A DNA stretch of 64,000 nucleotides from Pseudomonadota bacterium (GCA_020160755.1 JAIUPN010000003.1:124001-188000), one strand, 5' to 3'; positions 54,342 through 63,326 are shown, counted from the stretch's first letter. Notes: a model not told the origin generated them from the sequence alone. Made by a program: numbers and translations.

Positions 54342-54354
54342 GTTGTCACACAAC
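54342..54354. promoter_or_regulatory. GTTGT-N3-ACAAC palindrome
   Basis: GTTGTCACACAAC is a 13-bp inverted repeat 26 bp upstream of the manD start. It fits the TTGT/ACAA pattern of FCD-type GntR operators, although it is not identical to the TGTAWTACA sites before the receptor gene. Confidence 0.4.
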
Positions 54355-54380
54355 TAGCCCATATGGCCAGAGGGGATGGA

Positions 54381-55592
54381 ATGCCGAAAATCGTGTCAGC
54401 CCGGGTGATCCTGACCTCGCCGGGCCGCAATTTCACGACGCTGAAGATCGAATGCGACGACGGCACCACCGGCGTCGGCGACGCGACGCTCAACGGCCGC
54501 GAGCTTGCGGTCGCAAGCTATCTGTCAGAGCATGTCGTCCCGTGCCTGATCGGGCGCGACGCGCACCGGATCGAGGATATCTGGCAATATCTCTACAAGG
54601 GCGCCTATTGGCGCCGCGGCCCGGTGACGATGGCGGCGATCGCCGCGGTCGACATGGCGCTGTGGGATATCAAGGGCAAGATCGCGGGATTGCCGGTCTA
54701 TCAGCTGCTCGGCGGCGCGGCGCGTGAAGGGTGCATGGTCTATGGCCACGCCAATGGCGCGAGCATCGAAGACACGATCGAGGCGGCGCTCGATTATCAG
54801 CGGCAGGGATATAAGGCGATCCGCCTGCAATGCGGCGTGCCGGGGATGGCGTCGACCTATGGCGTGAGCAAGGACCGCTATTTTTACGAACCCGCCGACA
54901 ACGACCTGCCGACCGAGAATGTCTGGTCGACCGCCAAATATATGCGCATCGTCCCCGACCTGTTCGCCGCCGCGCGCGAGGCGCTCGGCTGGGATGTTCA
55001 TCTGCTCCACGACGTCCACCACCGTCTGACCCCGATCGAGGCGGCGCGGCTCGGAAAGGATCTCGAGCCCTGGCGTCCCTTCTGGATCGAGGACGCGACC
55101 CCCGCCGAAGATCAGGAGGCGTTCCGCCTGATCCGCCAGCATACGACGACCCCGCTCGCGGTCGGCGAAATTTTCTCGTCGATCTGGGATTGCAAGGCGC
55201 TGATCGAGAACCGGCTGATCGACTATATTCGTGCGACCGTGCTTCATGCGGGCGGGATCACCCATATGCGCCAGATCGCGTCGCTCGCCGATCTCTACCA
55301 GATCCGTACCGGCTGCCACGGCGCGACCGACCTGTCGCCGGTAACGATGGCGGCGGCGCTGCACCTTGGCCTGACGATCCCGAATTTCGGCGTGCAGGAA
55401 TATATGCGTCACACGGTGGAAACCGACGCGGTGTTCCCGCACGCATACCGCTTTGAGGGCGGGATGCTCCATCCGGGCGACGCGCCGGGGCTTGGCGTCG
55501 ATATCGACGAGGCGCTCGCCGAAACCTTTCCATACGCCCGTGCCTATCTGCCGGTGAACCGGCTCGAGGACGGGACGATGTGGAGCTGGTGA
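54381..55592 (+). CDS. manD: D-mannonate dehydratase ManD (enolase superfamily)
   Basis: This 403-residue enzyme converts D-mannonate to 2-keto-3-deoxygluconate. Mg ligands are Asp211, Glu237 and Glu263. His213, His313, Arg148 and Tyr160 match the catalytic set of high-activity ManD, all one position later than in the Novosphingobium enzyme as I recall it. The start at 54381 has GAGGGGAT in front; the ATG at 54363 is an alternative. Mannonate is the reduced form of fructuronate from glucuronate or galacturonate, so a uronate polymer is the likely source. Confidence 0.93.
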   Translation: MPKIVSARVILTSPGRNFTTLKIECDDGTTGVGDATLNGRELAVASYLSEHVVPCLIGRDAHRIEDIWQYLYKGAYWRRGPVTMAAIAAVDMALWDIKGKIAGLPVYQLLGGAAREGCMVYGHANGASIEDTIEAALDYQRQGYKAIRLQCGVPGMASTYGVSKDRYFYEPADNDLPTENVWSTAKYMRIVPDLFAAAREALGWDVHLLHDVHHRLTPIEAARLGKDLEPWRPFWIEDATPAEDQEAFRLIRQHTTTPLAVGEIFSSIWDCKALIENRLIDYIRATVLHAGGITHMRQIASLADLYQIRTGCHGATDLSPVTMAAALHLGLTIPNFGVQEYMRHTVETDAVFPHAYRFEGGMLHPGDAPGLGVDIDEALAETFPYARAYLPVNRLEDGTMWSW

Positions 55593-56485
55593 TGCGGCCG
55601 GCATTCCTTGCACTCGGCCTGCTGGTCGCGTCGGCTGCGGCGCAGGACCACCAGCCGCTCCGGCCGGCGACGGCGGAGGAGCAGAAAGCGCGCGCCGCAG
55701 TAACGATCGCCGACTATCGCTTCGACGACCTGCTCTGGGAAAACGACCGCATCGCGTACCGCATTTACGGCCGCGCGCTGGAGGCGGCCGAGCCGCCGTC
55801 GTCGTCGGGTATCGACGCTTGGGGCAAGCGCGTGCGCTGGCCCTTCATGGACCGCCAGCTTCGCACCGGCGACCAGCATGGCGACCATGGCGAAGGGGTC
55901 GATTTCTACAATGTCGGGACCGGGCGCGGGGTCGGCGGGCTCGGCATCTGGCACGACAACAAGCTGTGGACCTCGCGCAACTATGTCCGGCCGCATATCC
56001 TGCATACGGGCGGCGCGGTCGCGGACTTCACGGTCGATTATGACGCATGGCCGGTCGATGTCGCGCGGACAGTGCGTGAGACGCGACGCTTCACCTTGCC
56101 GGCGGGAACGAATTTCACCCGCATGACCTCGACCATCGCTTCGAGCAGCGACGCGGAGCTGGTCGTCGGCATCGGTATTTCGAAGCGGCCAGTGGGTGGC
56201 GGCAAGCTGGGTGAGGTGAAGAAGGACGAAGCGGCGGCACGGCTGAGCTGGTGGGGACCCGCCGACGGCGAAAAGGGACGGATGGCGGCGGCAGTGATCG
56301 TCGATCCGGCCGCGTTCGCGGGCTTCGCCGAAGACGCTGACAATTATCTGATCCTCGCGCGCGTCCGGCCGGGGCGGCCCTTTGTCTATTACAGCGGCGC
56401 GGCGTGGGACCGCGGCGGCGATTTTGCGACGCGCGAGGCCTGGAATAGCTATATCGACGCGCAGCGACCCGATTTCCGGCCCTAG
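55592..56485 (+). CDS. DUF4861 family exported protein
   Basis: This 297-residue protein with a signal peptide (about 1-18) carries DUF4861 (WENDRIAYRIYGRAL, WHDNKLWTSRNYVRPHILHTG). The domain is common in polysaccharide-utilisation loci with uronyl hydrolases, and its fold suggests sugar binding or a hydrolase. The start overlaps the manD stop by 1 bp, so it is translationally coupled to it. Its role is unknown. Confidence 0.82.
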   Translation: MRPAFLALGLLVASAAAQDHQPLRPATAEEQKARAAVTIADYRFDDLLWENDRIAYRIYGRALEAAEPPSSSGIDAWGKRVRWPFMDRQLRTGDQHGDHGEGVDFYNVGTGRGVGGLGIWHDNKLWTSRNYVRPHILHTGGAVADFTVDYDAWPVDVARTVRETRRFTLPAGTNFTRMTSTIASSSDAELVVGIGISKRPVGGGKLGEVKKDEAAARLSWWGPADGEKGRMAAAVIVDPAAFAGFAEDADNYLILARVRPGRPFVYYSGAAWDRGGDFATREAWNSYIDAQRPDFRP

Positions 56486-56518
56486 CCAGTTTTGAAACGC
56501 AATGATAACGCGTCAATC

Positions 56519-57226
56519 ATGGTGGTAACCAAGGCGGCATCGCTGGCGGACGATCTGGTCCAGCGTTTCGAGGAACGGATCGAGACGGGTGAAATGCCGC
56601 CCGGATCGCGCTTTCCGACCGAAAAGGCGATTACCGAAGATTTCGGCGTCAGCCGCACCGTCGTGCGCGAGGCCTATTCGCGGCTTGCGGCGCGCGGCCT
56701 GCTCGAATCGCGGCGCGGATCGGGCGCTTACGTCCCCGACGGAGCGCAATATCGCGCGTTTCAGGTCACCGCCGAGGAAGTCGGCGAGATCGACGATGTG
56801 CTGAAGCTGCTCGAAATGCGCATGGGTTTCGAGGCCGAGATGGCCGACCTTGCCGCGCGGCGCCGCACCGAAAAGGATCTTGTCGAGCTGCGCCGCACGC
56901 TAGACGCAATGGAGAAAAGCAGCGACGTCGATGCCTCGGTTGCGGCCGATGCCGCCTTTCACGCGGCGATCGCCAGCGCGACGGGCAACCCCTATTTCCT
57001 CCGCTTCACCCAGTTCCTCGGCGTGCGTCTCGTCCCGTCGCGACGGCTGTACCTGCAAGGCGATGACCCGGTCCAGCACCAGCGCTACGCGCACACGATC
57101 AACCGCGATCATGAGGCGATCGTCGTGGCGATCGAGGCGGGCGATCCCGTCGCGGCGCGGCGCGCGGCGCGGCGGCATATCGAAAAATCGATCCTGCGCT
57201 ATCGTACCCTCAAGGAGGCAGGATAG
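56519..57226 (+). CDS. GntR family regulator (FadR/FCD subfamily)
   Basis: This 235-residue regulator has an N-terminal winged helix (about 10-75; GSRFPTEKAITEDFGVSRTV) and an FCD effector domain whose metal-binding residues include Asp and His in AADAAFHAAIASATGNP. The family responds to uronates or related acids (UxuR/ExuR). It is the last gene of the manD-DUF4861 unit and the only local regulator of the locus. A TTG at 56492 is an alternative start. Confidence 0.88.
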   Translation: MVVTKAASLADDLVQRFEERIETGEMPPGSRFPTEKAITEDFGVSRTVVREAYSRLAARGLLESRRGSGAYVPDGAQYRAFQVTAEEVGEIDDVLKLLEMRMGFEAEMADLAARRRTEKDLVELRRTLDAMEKSSDVDASVAADAAFHAAIASATGNPYFLRFTQFLGVRLVPSRRLYLQGDDPVQHQRYAHTINRDHEAIVVAIEAGDPVAARRAARRHIEKSILRYRTLKEAG

Positions 57227-57337
57227 CGAACCGCCGATCGTCCGGCGTTGTTCCCGCCTGCAAGGATGTGTAAGGGCGTGACCGGGAATGGGTCAGGCAA
57301 GAAATTAGCTATCTACCGACCTTGATTTCGACTCGTG

Positions 57338-57835
57338 ATGCTCTATTCCAGCCCCGTGCACGGCGACCCCGACAATTACATCAGCCTGCTGTCTGCCGCG
57401 CAGATTGAAACGTTGCGGCACGTTTTCGAGCACAAAAATTCCAAGCAGATCGCCCGCCTGATGAATGTCTCGCCGCACACGGTCGACGAACGCGTGCGGC
57501 GAGTGTTAAAGAAACTTAATGTTTCTAACAGGATAGAGGCGGCGCGCATCCTGGCGGTTAACGGTGTCTTCGATCATGTTACCCCTTATCAGCCTTTGAC
57601 ATATCAATTGATCGACCTAGGCGAGGTTGCCCCGCCGGACGATGCCGAGCCGGGGCGCAGTTCGTTTCGGCGGCTATTCGATATCGGTTCGCCATTTCCT
57701 ACCGCGTCCCAGCCGGCTAACCGGCATGGGTTGATGGAAAGGATAATCTGGCCGATTCTGATCGCATTCGCGACGATTTTGGCCTTCTCCGCCCTCTATT
57801 CGATCCTTGTCGGACTCGGTCGTGTGATGACCTGA
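57338..57835 (+). CDS. LuxR-type HTH protein with C-terminal membrane anchor
   Basis: This 165-residue protein places a LuxR/GerE DNA-binding domain at the N-terminus (about 15-75; SKQIARLMNVSPHTVDERVR) and a single transmembrane helix at about 135-158 near the C-terminus. There is no receiver or autoinducer domain. It would be held at the membrane with DNA-binding in the cytoplasm. The RNA start lies after a 110-bp gap. A GTG immediately before the ATG is possible. Confidence 0.75.
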   Translation: MLYSSPVHGDPDNYISLLSAAQIETLRHVFEHKNSKQIARLMNVSPHTVDERVRRVLKKLNVSNRIEAARILAVNGVFDHVTPYQPLTYQLIDLGEVAPPDDAEPGRSSFRRLFDIGSPFPTASQPANRHGLMERIIWPILIAFATILAFSALYSILVGLGRVMT

Positions 57836-57896
57836 ATGTTCGAACCGAATGCTGCGGGGGGGAAACCGGTAGCATTCTTTTTCAAGGAAAAAGAAG

Positions 57897-58271
57897 ATGC
57901 TGAACGAACGAGTTTCTGCAGCAAAGAAGATCGCTTCCGACCTGCATTTGGCCGAAGACGCCATCGACGAAGCGATGATCCGTATCGCGCAGCTTGCTGC
58001 GACGCTGCCGACCGCGCGCCGCGAAACCAACATGTCGGCGATCGTCGGCCAGGAAGCGATGGCGAAGGTTGCCCATGCGCTTGCCGCCGCCGGCGAGGTC
58101 CGCCAGCTCTTGACCGATGCGCATCTGGCGTTGACGGTGACGCAGAAGGAAGTCGGCCTCGGCACGCGGATGTTCGGCGCGGGCGTCAAGCCGGCGGCAG
58201 CGAAGCTGGTCGACGAAGGCAGCAACGATCGTTCGGGCGCCGACGCGCCGGCGTTCGCGAAGGCCGGTTGA
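57897..58271 (+). CDS. Conserved hypothetical helical protein (124 aa)
   Basis: This 124-residue soluble, mostly alpha-helical protein (LHLAEDAIDEAMIRIAQLAA; QEAMAKVAHALAAAGEVRQL) has a disordered, charged C-terminus. The family is not recognised. CAAGGAAAAAGAAG precedes the ATG. It lies between the membrane-anchored LuxR protein and a membrane protein and may form an operon with them. Confidence 0.6.
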   Translation: MLNERVSAAKKIASDLHLAEDAIDEAMIRIAQLAATLPTARRETNMSAIVGQEAMAKVAHALAAAGEVRQLLTDAHLALTVTQKEVGLGTRMFGAGVKPAAAKLVDEGSNDRSGADAPAFAKAG

Positions 58272-58296
58272 TCCGCAAGAAAGGTTGAGAGCCACA

Positions 58297-58710
58297 ATGT
58301 GGTCCGTGGCGATCTATTATGTTGTCCTGCTCATCACGGTGGCCGTCGCGATCCGACGCGGCGGGCCACTGGAACGCTGGGCAGCCTATACAGCATTGAT
58401 CGCCTCGGTCCTCACCAGTGCCGTGACACCTTTCCCGACCTGGACCGATATTGAGATTAATATCTTCGTCATCGACATGCTGGTTCTGCTGAGCTTCTGG
58501 CTCATCGCCATGAAAGCGCACAGTTTCTGGCCCTACTGGATCACCGGATGGCAGCTCATCGCCATTTTCGGACATATCCAGAAGTTCATGTTCTCGGAGA
58601 TATTGGCGCGACCCTATTCGCTCCTCTCAGTCTATATATCGTACCCGATCCTGCTGCTGATCATTTATGCATCGGGTTCGTCCAGTCGGCGGAACGACGT
58701 CGCAGCCTAG
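58297..58710 (+). CDS. Hypothetical four-helix membrane protein
   Basis: This 137-residue protein has about four hydrophobic segments (about 3-20, 30-45, 55-72 and 104-122). No domain is recognised. It follows the small helical gene by 25 bp. Confidence 0.6.
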   Translation: MWSVAIYYVVLLITVAVAIRRGGPLERWAAYTALIASVLTSAVTPFPTWTDIEINIFVIDMLVLLSFWLIAMKAHSFWPYWITGWQLIAIFGHIQKFMFSEILARPYSLLSVYISYPILLLIIYASGSSSRRNDVAA

Positions 58711-58740
58711 TGTGCGTGGCTCCCCGGGGGGCATCACAAC

Positions 58741-59220
58741 ATGCAGCAATTTTCGAACCAAGAAATTGCCGAGCTGAAATCGCGTGTCGACCAGATTCAG
58801 GAACTGCTCGCGGGCCGTTCCGAAGAGCTGGCGGTGCCCGTGCGCGAAGCGCCGCTGAAGGCCGGACTGCTCGACCAGTTGTCGTTCAGCATTCAGATCC
58901 GTCGGATCCGTCGCAGCCACTTCGGCACCGCCGAGATGTCGGGTCCGACATGGGATATGATGCTCGACCTGATGCTGGCCGGGACCCACGGCCGCGTGCT
59001 CAGCGCGAGCGACCTCGCCACCGGCGCGGGGGTTCCTCTTTCGTCGGGGCTGCGCATGATCAGCGCGCTCGAACGGCTGGGGCTGGTCCACCGCGCGATC
59101 GACGAACGCGACCGGCGGCGCACCATCGTTCGGCTGACCGACGTCGGCACCGAGCGCATGGCGAGCTATTTCGACAAGGTCGGTGCCGCCTCGCAGGGCG
59201 GCCAGACGCTGGCGGCCTGA
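58741..59220 (+). CDS. MarR-like winged-helix regulator
   Basis: This 159-residue protein has a coiled N-terminus (1-45) and a winged helix (about 75-145). ASDLATGAGVPLSSGLRMISAL is the recognition region, and the basic wing DERDRRRTIVRLTDVG is typical of MarR. It lies 30 bp after the membrane protein and converges on fliA. Confidence 0.75.
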   Translation: MQQFSNQEIAELKSRVDQIQELLAGRSEELAVPVREAPLKAGLLDQLSFSIQIRRIRRSHFGTAEMSGPTWDMMLDLMLAGTHGRVLSASDLATGAGVPLSSGLRMISALERLGLVHRAIDERDRRRTIVRLTDVGTERMASYFDKVGAASQGGQTLAA

Positions 59221-59230
59221 CGTTCGCGAA

Positions 59231-59249
59231 GGCGGCCGGGTTGGCCGCC
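59231..59249. terminator. Hairpin between the MarR-like gene and fliA
   Basis: GGCGGCC (59231-59237) and GGCCGCC (59243-59249) flank a 5-nt loop between two convergent stops. There is no T-run on either side, so termination is only possible. Confidence 0.35.
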
Positions 59250-59257
59250 CCGACACG

Positions 59258-60004
59258 TCATTCGGTCATCTCGCGCATCATGCGGTCGACTTTGACCATC
59301 GCCTCGCGCTTGATCTGGCAGATACGCGCGGCGCTGACGTCGAGCGTCAGGCCGATCTCGTGCAGGTTGAGCTCTTCGAAGAAATAGAGCTGCAGCACCA
59401 TCTGTTCGCGCTCGGACAGGCGGCTGACGCACTGGCGCAGCGCCCCGATCAGATCCTCCTGCTCGCATTTCTCGCTCGCGCCGATACCATCGTCGGCGGC
59501 GAGGAAAGCGCCGATATCGGTCAGCTCGTCGAGCGAGGTCGAACGGCCGTGCGTCGCATTGCGTTCAAGCGCGAAATAATCCTCCGCCGACATGTCGAAC
59601 GCGACCGCCATTTCGGCGGCGGTCGGCGCGCGCATCAGCTGCTGTTCGAGCGCGCCGCGCATCGCGTGGATCCGCTTCGCGGCGGTCATTGCGGAGCGGC
59701 CGACATCGGCTTCGCGGCGTAGCTGGTCGATCATCGCGCCGCGGATGCGCGTCGTGGCATAGGTGGCGAACGCAAAACCGCGCTCTTCATAATGGCGGCT
59801 CGCCTCGATCAGCGCGATCAGTCCCGTCTGGATCAGGTCGTCGAGTTCGCTTGTCCGCGACACGCGCGAAAACACCTGCCACGCGATCTTGCGGACCAGC
59901 GGCGAATATTCCTCGACCAGCGCCTCGACGCTTTCGCCATAGCCGCGCGCACGCGGCGCGCGTCCGGTGGTCCCGGCAAATTGCCCGGCGGGCTCAATTC
60001 TCAT
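59258..60004 (-). CDS. fliA: RNA polymerase sigma-28 factor FliA
   Basis: This 248-residue sigma factor transcribes late flagellar genes. Region 2 is EEYSPLVRKIAWQVFSRVSR...DDLIQTGLIALIEA, and region 4 ends with the HTH LHEIGLTLDVSAARICQIKRE. It overlaps the flhA stop by 11 bp. The start at 60004 is the first Met after the flhA reading. FlgM, its anti-sigma partner, is encoded 3.3 kb upstream. Confidence 0.93.
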   Translation of the reverse strand: MRIEPAGQFAGTTGRAPRARGYGESVEALVEEYSPLVRKIAWQVFSRVSRTSELDDLIQTGLIALIEASRHYEERGFAFATYATTRIRGAMIDQLRREADVGRSAMTAAKRIHAMRGALEQQLMRAPTAAEMAVAFDMSAEDYFALERNATHGRSTSLDELTDIGAFLAADDGIGASEKCEQEDLIGALRQCVSRLSEREQMVLQLYFFEELNLHEIGLTLDVSAARICQIKREAMVKVDRMMREMTE

Positions 60005-62117
60005 GCGGTTGGTCCTCCATGTGGGCGTCGGGCCCGGACGCGAGGCGGGGCACTTCGGCGCCGATCGTCGCGACGATTTCGGTCTGCTTGTTCGCCGGGA
60101 TTTCAAGGTAGGAAATGACGGCGACATCAGGGAAGGTGGCGCGCACGAGCCGTGACAGCGCCGAGCGGCAGATCGGCGAGGCGACGAGCGCGAAGCTGCG
60201 CGTTTGCAACAATAGGGGTTCGACCGCCTGGCCGACCTGTTCGATGATCGTCATCGCCATGCCGTGCTCGAACGGCCATTCGGCGGCGGGGTTGGCGCGC
60301 ACCGCCTGGTTGAGCAGCATCTCGACTTCGGGGCTGAAGGTGACGACGGGCAGCGGCATCCGGCTCGGCACGATCGTCTGCACGATGAGCGCGCCGATGC
60401 GCTGGCGCACCGACTCGACGAGGTCGCTTTCGCCGAGCTGCTGGCCCGACAGCGTGACCATCGCTTCGGCGATCTTGCGGAAGTCGCGGAGCGGCACCCG
60501 CTCGACGAGCAAGGATTTGCACAGGCTCGCAACGCGCGGCAGCGGATAGCCCTGCGGGCTGAGATTCTGCGCGAGCTGCGGATAATGGACCTTGAGATTT
60601 TCGATCAGCGCCTGCGCGTCGTCGATGCCGAACAGCTCGGCGGCGGCGCCGACGATGCTGTTGTTGAGGTGCGTCGCGACCACGGTTGCCGGATCGACGA
60701 CGGTATAGCCCGCGGCGATCGCGTCATTCTGCATCGCCTTCGGGATCCAGAGCGCGTCGAGGCCGAAGGTCGGGTCCTTGCACGCGCGCCCGGTGACCTT
60801 GGTGACGAGGTCGCCTGAATCGAGCGCGAGCATTTCGTTGGGGAAGACTTCGTCCTCGCCGACGATCACCCCTGCGACCGAGATGCGATAGACGTTGCCC
60901 GGCAGCGACAGGTCGTCGGTGACCTTCACCGGCGGGACGACGAAGCCGAGTTCCTTCGACAACTGGCGGCGGATGCCGGTGATCCGCGTCATCAGCGGCG
61001 AGCCCTTGCGTTCGTCGACGAGGCTGACGAGCGCGTATCCGATCTCGAGCTGGCACGCGCTGGCGTCGCTGACGTCCGCCCATTCGATGTGCGACGGGTC
61101 GGGCGCGGGGGCGGCGGGTTCGGGCAGGTCGGCGACCGCTGCGGCGCTGCGGCGCAGCTGCCAGCCGATACCGAAAGAGAGCGCGGCGGCGGGCAGGATC
61201 AGCATTTGCGGCATTGCGGGGACGAGGCCGAGGATGAACAGGATGCCGCCGACCGCCATCCAGATGGCGGGCGAAGCGAACTGGCTGCCGATCTGGCCGC
61301 TGAGGTCGAAGGGCGAGGCGACGCGGGTGACGATTGCGGCGGCGGCAATCGACAGCAGAAGCGCGGGGATCTGCGCAACGAGCGCATCGCCGATTGCGAG
61401 CGTGACATAGGTGCTGCCGGCTTCGGAGAAGCTGAGCCCGTGGCTGAAGATACCGAGAATGAGCCCGCCGACGATGTTGACGAACAGGATCAGCAGACCC
61501 GCGACCGCGTCGCCCTTCACGAATTTCGACGCACCGTCCATCGAGCCGTAGAAATCGGCCTCGGTCGCGACTTCGACGCGGCGGGCCTTCGCTTCTTCGG
61601 GGGTGAGCAGCCCGGCGTTGAGATCGGCGTCGATCGCCATCTGCTTGCCCGGCAAGGCGTCAAGGGTGAAGCGCGCCGACACTTCGGAGACGCGGCCCGC
61701 GCCCTTGGTGATCACGATCAGGTTGATGATCATCAGGACGAAAAAGACGAACAGGCCGACGACATAATCGCCGCCGATCAGCACCTGGCCGAACGCCTCG
61801 ATGACATGGCCCGCCGATGCGGTGCCTTCGTGACCGTGGACGAGAACGACGCGCGTCGAGGCGACGTTGAGCGCGAGCCGGAACAATGTCGCGAGCAGCA
61901 ACACGGTCGGGAAGGCTGAAAAGTCGAGCGGTTTCGACGCCTGCAGCGCGACCATCAGGATCAACAGGCTGATCATGATGTTCGCGACGAAGCTGATGTC
62001 GAGGATCAGCGGCGAAACCGGGATCACCATCAGCCCGACGAGGATCAGCATCCCTGCGGGCAGCGCCGATACACCGGCGATGCGGCCGATGTTGCCGAGG
62101 TTGAAGCCGGCGGTCAT
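59994..62117 (-). CDS. flhA: Flagellar biosynthesis protein FlhA
   Basis: This 707-residue core of the flagellar type III export gate has about eight N-terminal transmembrane helices. The FHIPEP-family loop ARFTLDALPGKQMAIDADLN follows, then the cytoplasmic domain that docks chaperone-substrate complexes. It overlaps the transglycosylase gene by 4 bp (ATGA). It belongs to the unit with the sigma-54 promoter. Confidence 0.97.
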   Translation of the reverse strand: MTAGFNLGNIGRIAGVSALPAGMLILVGLMVIPVSPLILDISFVANIMISLLILMVALQASKPLDFSAFPTVLLLATLFRLALNVASTRVVLVHGHEGTASAGHVIEAFGQVLIGGDYVVGLFVFFVLMIINLIVITKGAGRVSEVSARFTLDALPGKQMAIDADLNAGLLTPEEAKARRVEVATEADFYGSMDGASKFVKGDAVAGLLILFVNIVGGLILGIFSHGLSFSEAGSTYVTLAIGDALVAQIPALLLSIAAAAIVTRVASPFDLSGQIGSQFASPAIWMAVGGILFILGLVPAMPQMLILPAAALSFGIGWQLRRSAAAVADLPEPAAPAPDPSHIEWADVSDASACQLEIGYALVSLVDERKGSPLMTRITGIRRQLSKELGFVVPPVKVTDDLSLPGNVYRISVAGVIVGEDEVFPNEMLALDSGDLVTKVTGRACKDPTFGLDALWIPKAMQNDAIAAGYTVVDPATVVATHLNNSIVGAAAELFGIDDAQALIENLKVHYPQLAQNLSPQGYPLPRVASLCKSLLVERVPLRDFRKIAEAMVTLSGQQLGESDLVESVRQRIGALIVQTIVPSRMPLPVVTFSPEVEMLLNQAVRANPAAEWPFEHGMAMTIIEQVGQAVEPLLLQTRSFALVASPICRSALSRLVRATFPDVAVISYLEIPANKQTEIVATIGAEVPRLASGPDAHMEDQPHEN

Positions 62118-62941
62118 GCCGCGCCTCCCGAAAGCGACGCGAGCCGCCGATAGGCATCGGCGGCAAAGCCCATCGAGAGCTTTTTCGGCATAGGCTGGAT
62201 ATCCATCATCTGTAGGGGTGGCCGTCCGCCACCGGTGCCCGCGAGGCCCGCCGAGCTGCTCGCCTGTGCGTGCCAGCCGGTGGGAGCGAAGGGCTTCATA
62301 TTTTCGGTCTTGCCGCCGTCTTCGAGCTTCACGCGAAAGCGTTCGCGGATCTCGGCAAGGCTACGCATGCTGCCGTCGGGGGCGTAAAAGACCGAGCGAT
62401 TGGCGGCGGCCGCCTCGGGCATCATCGACGCTCCGGGCTGATCGGGGTTCGCCTCGAGCGCCGACAGGAATTTGGCGGCGCCACCGCTTCCGAGGAAGTG
62501 TGCCAGATAGAGGTCGACCGGCTCGGCGCTGCGGCCGATCCGGCTTTCGAGATAGTCGCGGTTATCGCCGGTCAGCGCGGCGGCCATGTTCGACGACGCG
62601 GCAGGATCGTCGCGCAGGTCGAAAATTTGCTGGCGGAGCGTCGGGTCGGTCACCGTCAGCCGGCCCGACGCGTCGCGGCCGATCGCGTCGGCGGCCCAGG
62701 CGAGCCCGTGGTTCGCACCATGACGATCGAGCGTCGCCAGCCAGGTCTGCTTGGTGAACTGGTACAGTCCGCGCGCCGACGATGTCGGCGCCTTGGCGGT
62801 CGGGTTATACCCGCTTTCGACGCGCGCGACGTCGACCAGATAGTCGAAATCGATTCCCGACCGCGCCGACGCATTCTGCACCGCATCGATAACGGGTGCG
62901 GCGATGCGCGATGGGCCCTGGGGATTGTTGATTGCGTTCAT
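62114..62941 (-). CDS. Flagellar lytic transglycosylase (SLT domain)
   Basis: This 275-residue protein has an N-terminal lytic transglycosylase domain with catalytic Glu42 in ARVESGYNP and a family-typical LGSGGAAKFL. A low-complexity tail follows. Proteins of this layout open peptidoglycan for the rod in alphaproteobacteria (SltF/PleA). No clear signal peptide is seen; it could be exported by the flagellar apparatus. It is the first gene after the sigma-54 promoter and is coupled to flhA. Confidence 0.85.
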   Translation of the reverse strand: MNAINNPQGPSRIAAPVIDAVQNASARSGIDFDYLVDVARVESGYNPTAKAPTSSARGLYQFTKQTWLATLDRHGANHGLAWAADAIGRDASGRLTVTDPTLRQQIFDLRDDPAASSNMAAALTGDNRDYLESRIGRSAEPVDLYLAHFLGSGGAAKFLSALEANPDQPGASMMPEAAAANRSVFYAPDGSMRSLAEIRERFRVKLEDGGKTENMKPFAPTGWHAQASSSAGLAGTGGGRPPLQMMDIQPMPKKLSMGFAADAYRRLASLSGGAA

Positions 62942-62972
62942 GGCTGTCGTTCCGCTGGTTCAGCAGAACAAA

Positions 62973-62988
62973 AGCAATCATCGTGCCA
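62973..62988 (-). promoter_or_regulatory. Sigma-54 (RpoN) promoter, full consensus
   Basis: The minus strand reads TGGCACG, four bases, TTGCT, which matches the -24/-12 consensus at every conserved position with correct spacing. Transcription would begin about 12 bp downstream, near 62960, and the first gene (the transglycosylase) starts at 62941. Confidence 0.85.
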
Positions 62989-63020
62989 TTTCGCCGATGT
63001 GACATGAAATCACATGGTTA

Positions 63021-63326
63021 TCAGTATCTTAAAGCGACCCCGCGATGGTGGGTGCCACGGATTTCATGGCTCTTGTCAATCCTCTGACGCGTCCAGTCCT
63101 TCAGGATGTTGACGCGGACCGCCGCCGCCTCCAGCCGCCCGAGCGTCTGCCCGATCAGCGTCCGCGCGCGAAGCTCGCTGCCCGCCGGGATGCTCGCGCC
63201 GCGAAACAGGATCACCGCGGTGGCCAGTTCCTCGGTCGCGGCGATGATCGCACCGGCATCATGCCCGTCGAGCGCGCCGACCAGCGTGTCGAGCCGCGAT
63301 TGTATCTCGTCCATTTGCGCGAGCAT
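63021..63326 (-). CDS. Putative flagellar export chaperone (FlgN-like)
   Basis: This 101-residue all-helical protein has heptad-like leucines in the first 50 residues (MDEIQSRLDTLVGALDGHDA). Length and position directly after flgM agree with FlgN, the chaperone for hook-filament proteins. The sequence alone would not identify it. Start overlaps the flgM stop (TGATG). Confidence 0.55.
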   Translation of the reverse strand: MLAQMDEIQSRLDTLVGALDGHDAGAIIAATEELATAVILFRGASIPAGSELRARTLIGQTLGRLEAAAVRVNILKDWTRQRIDKSHEIRGTHHRGVALRY

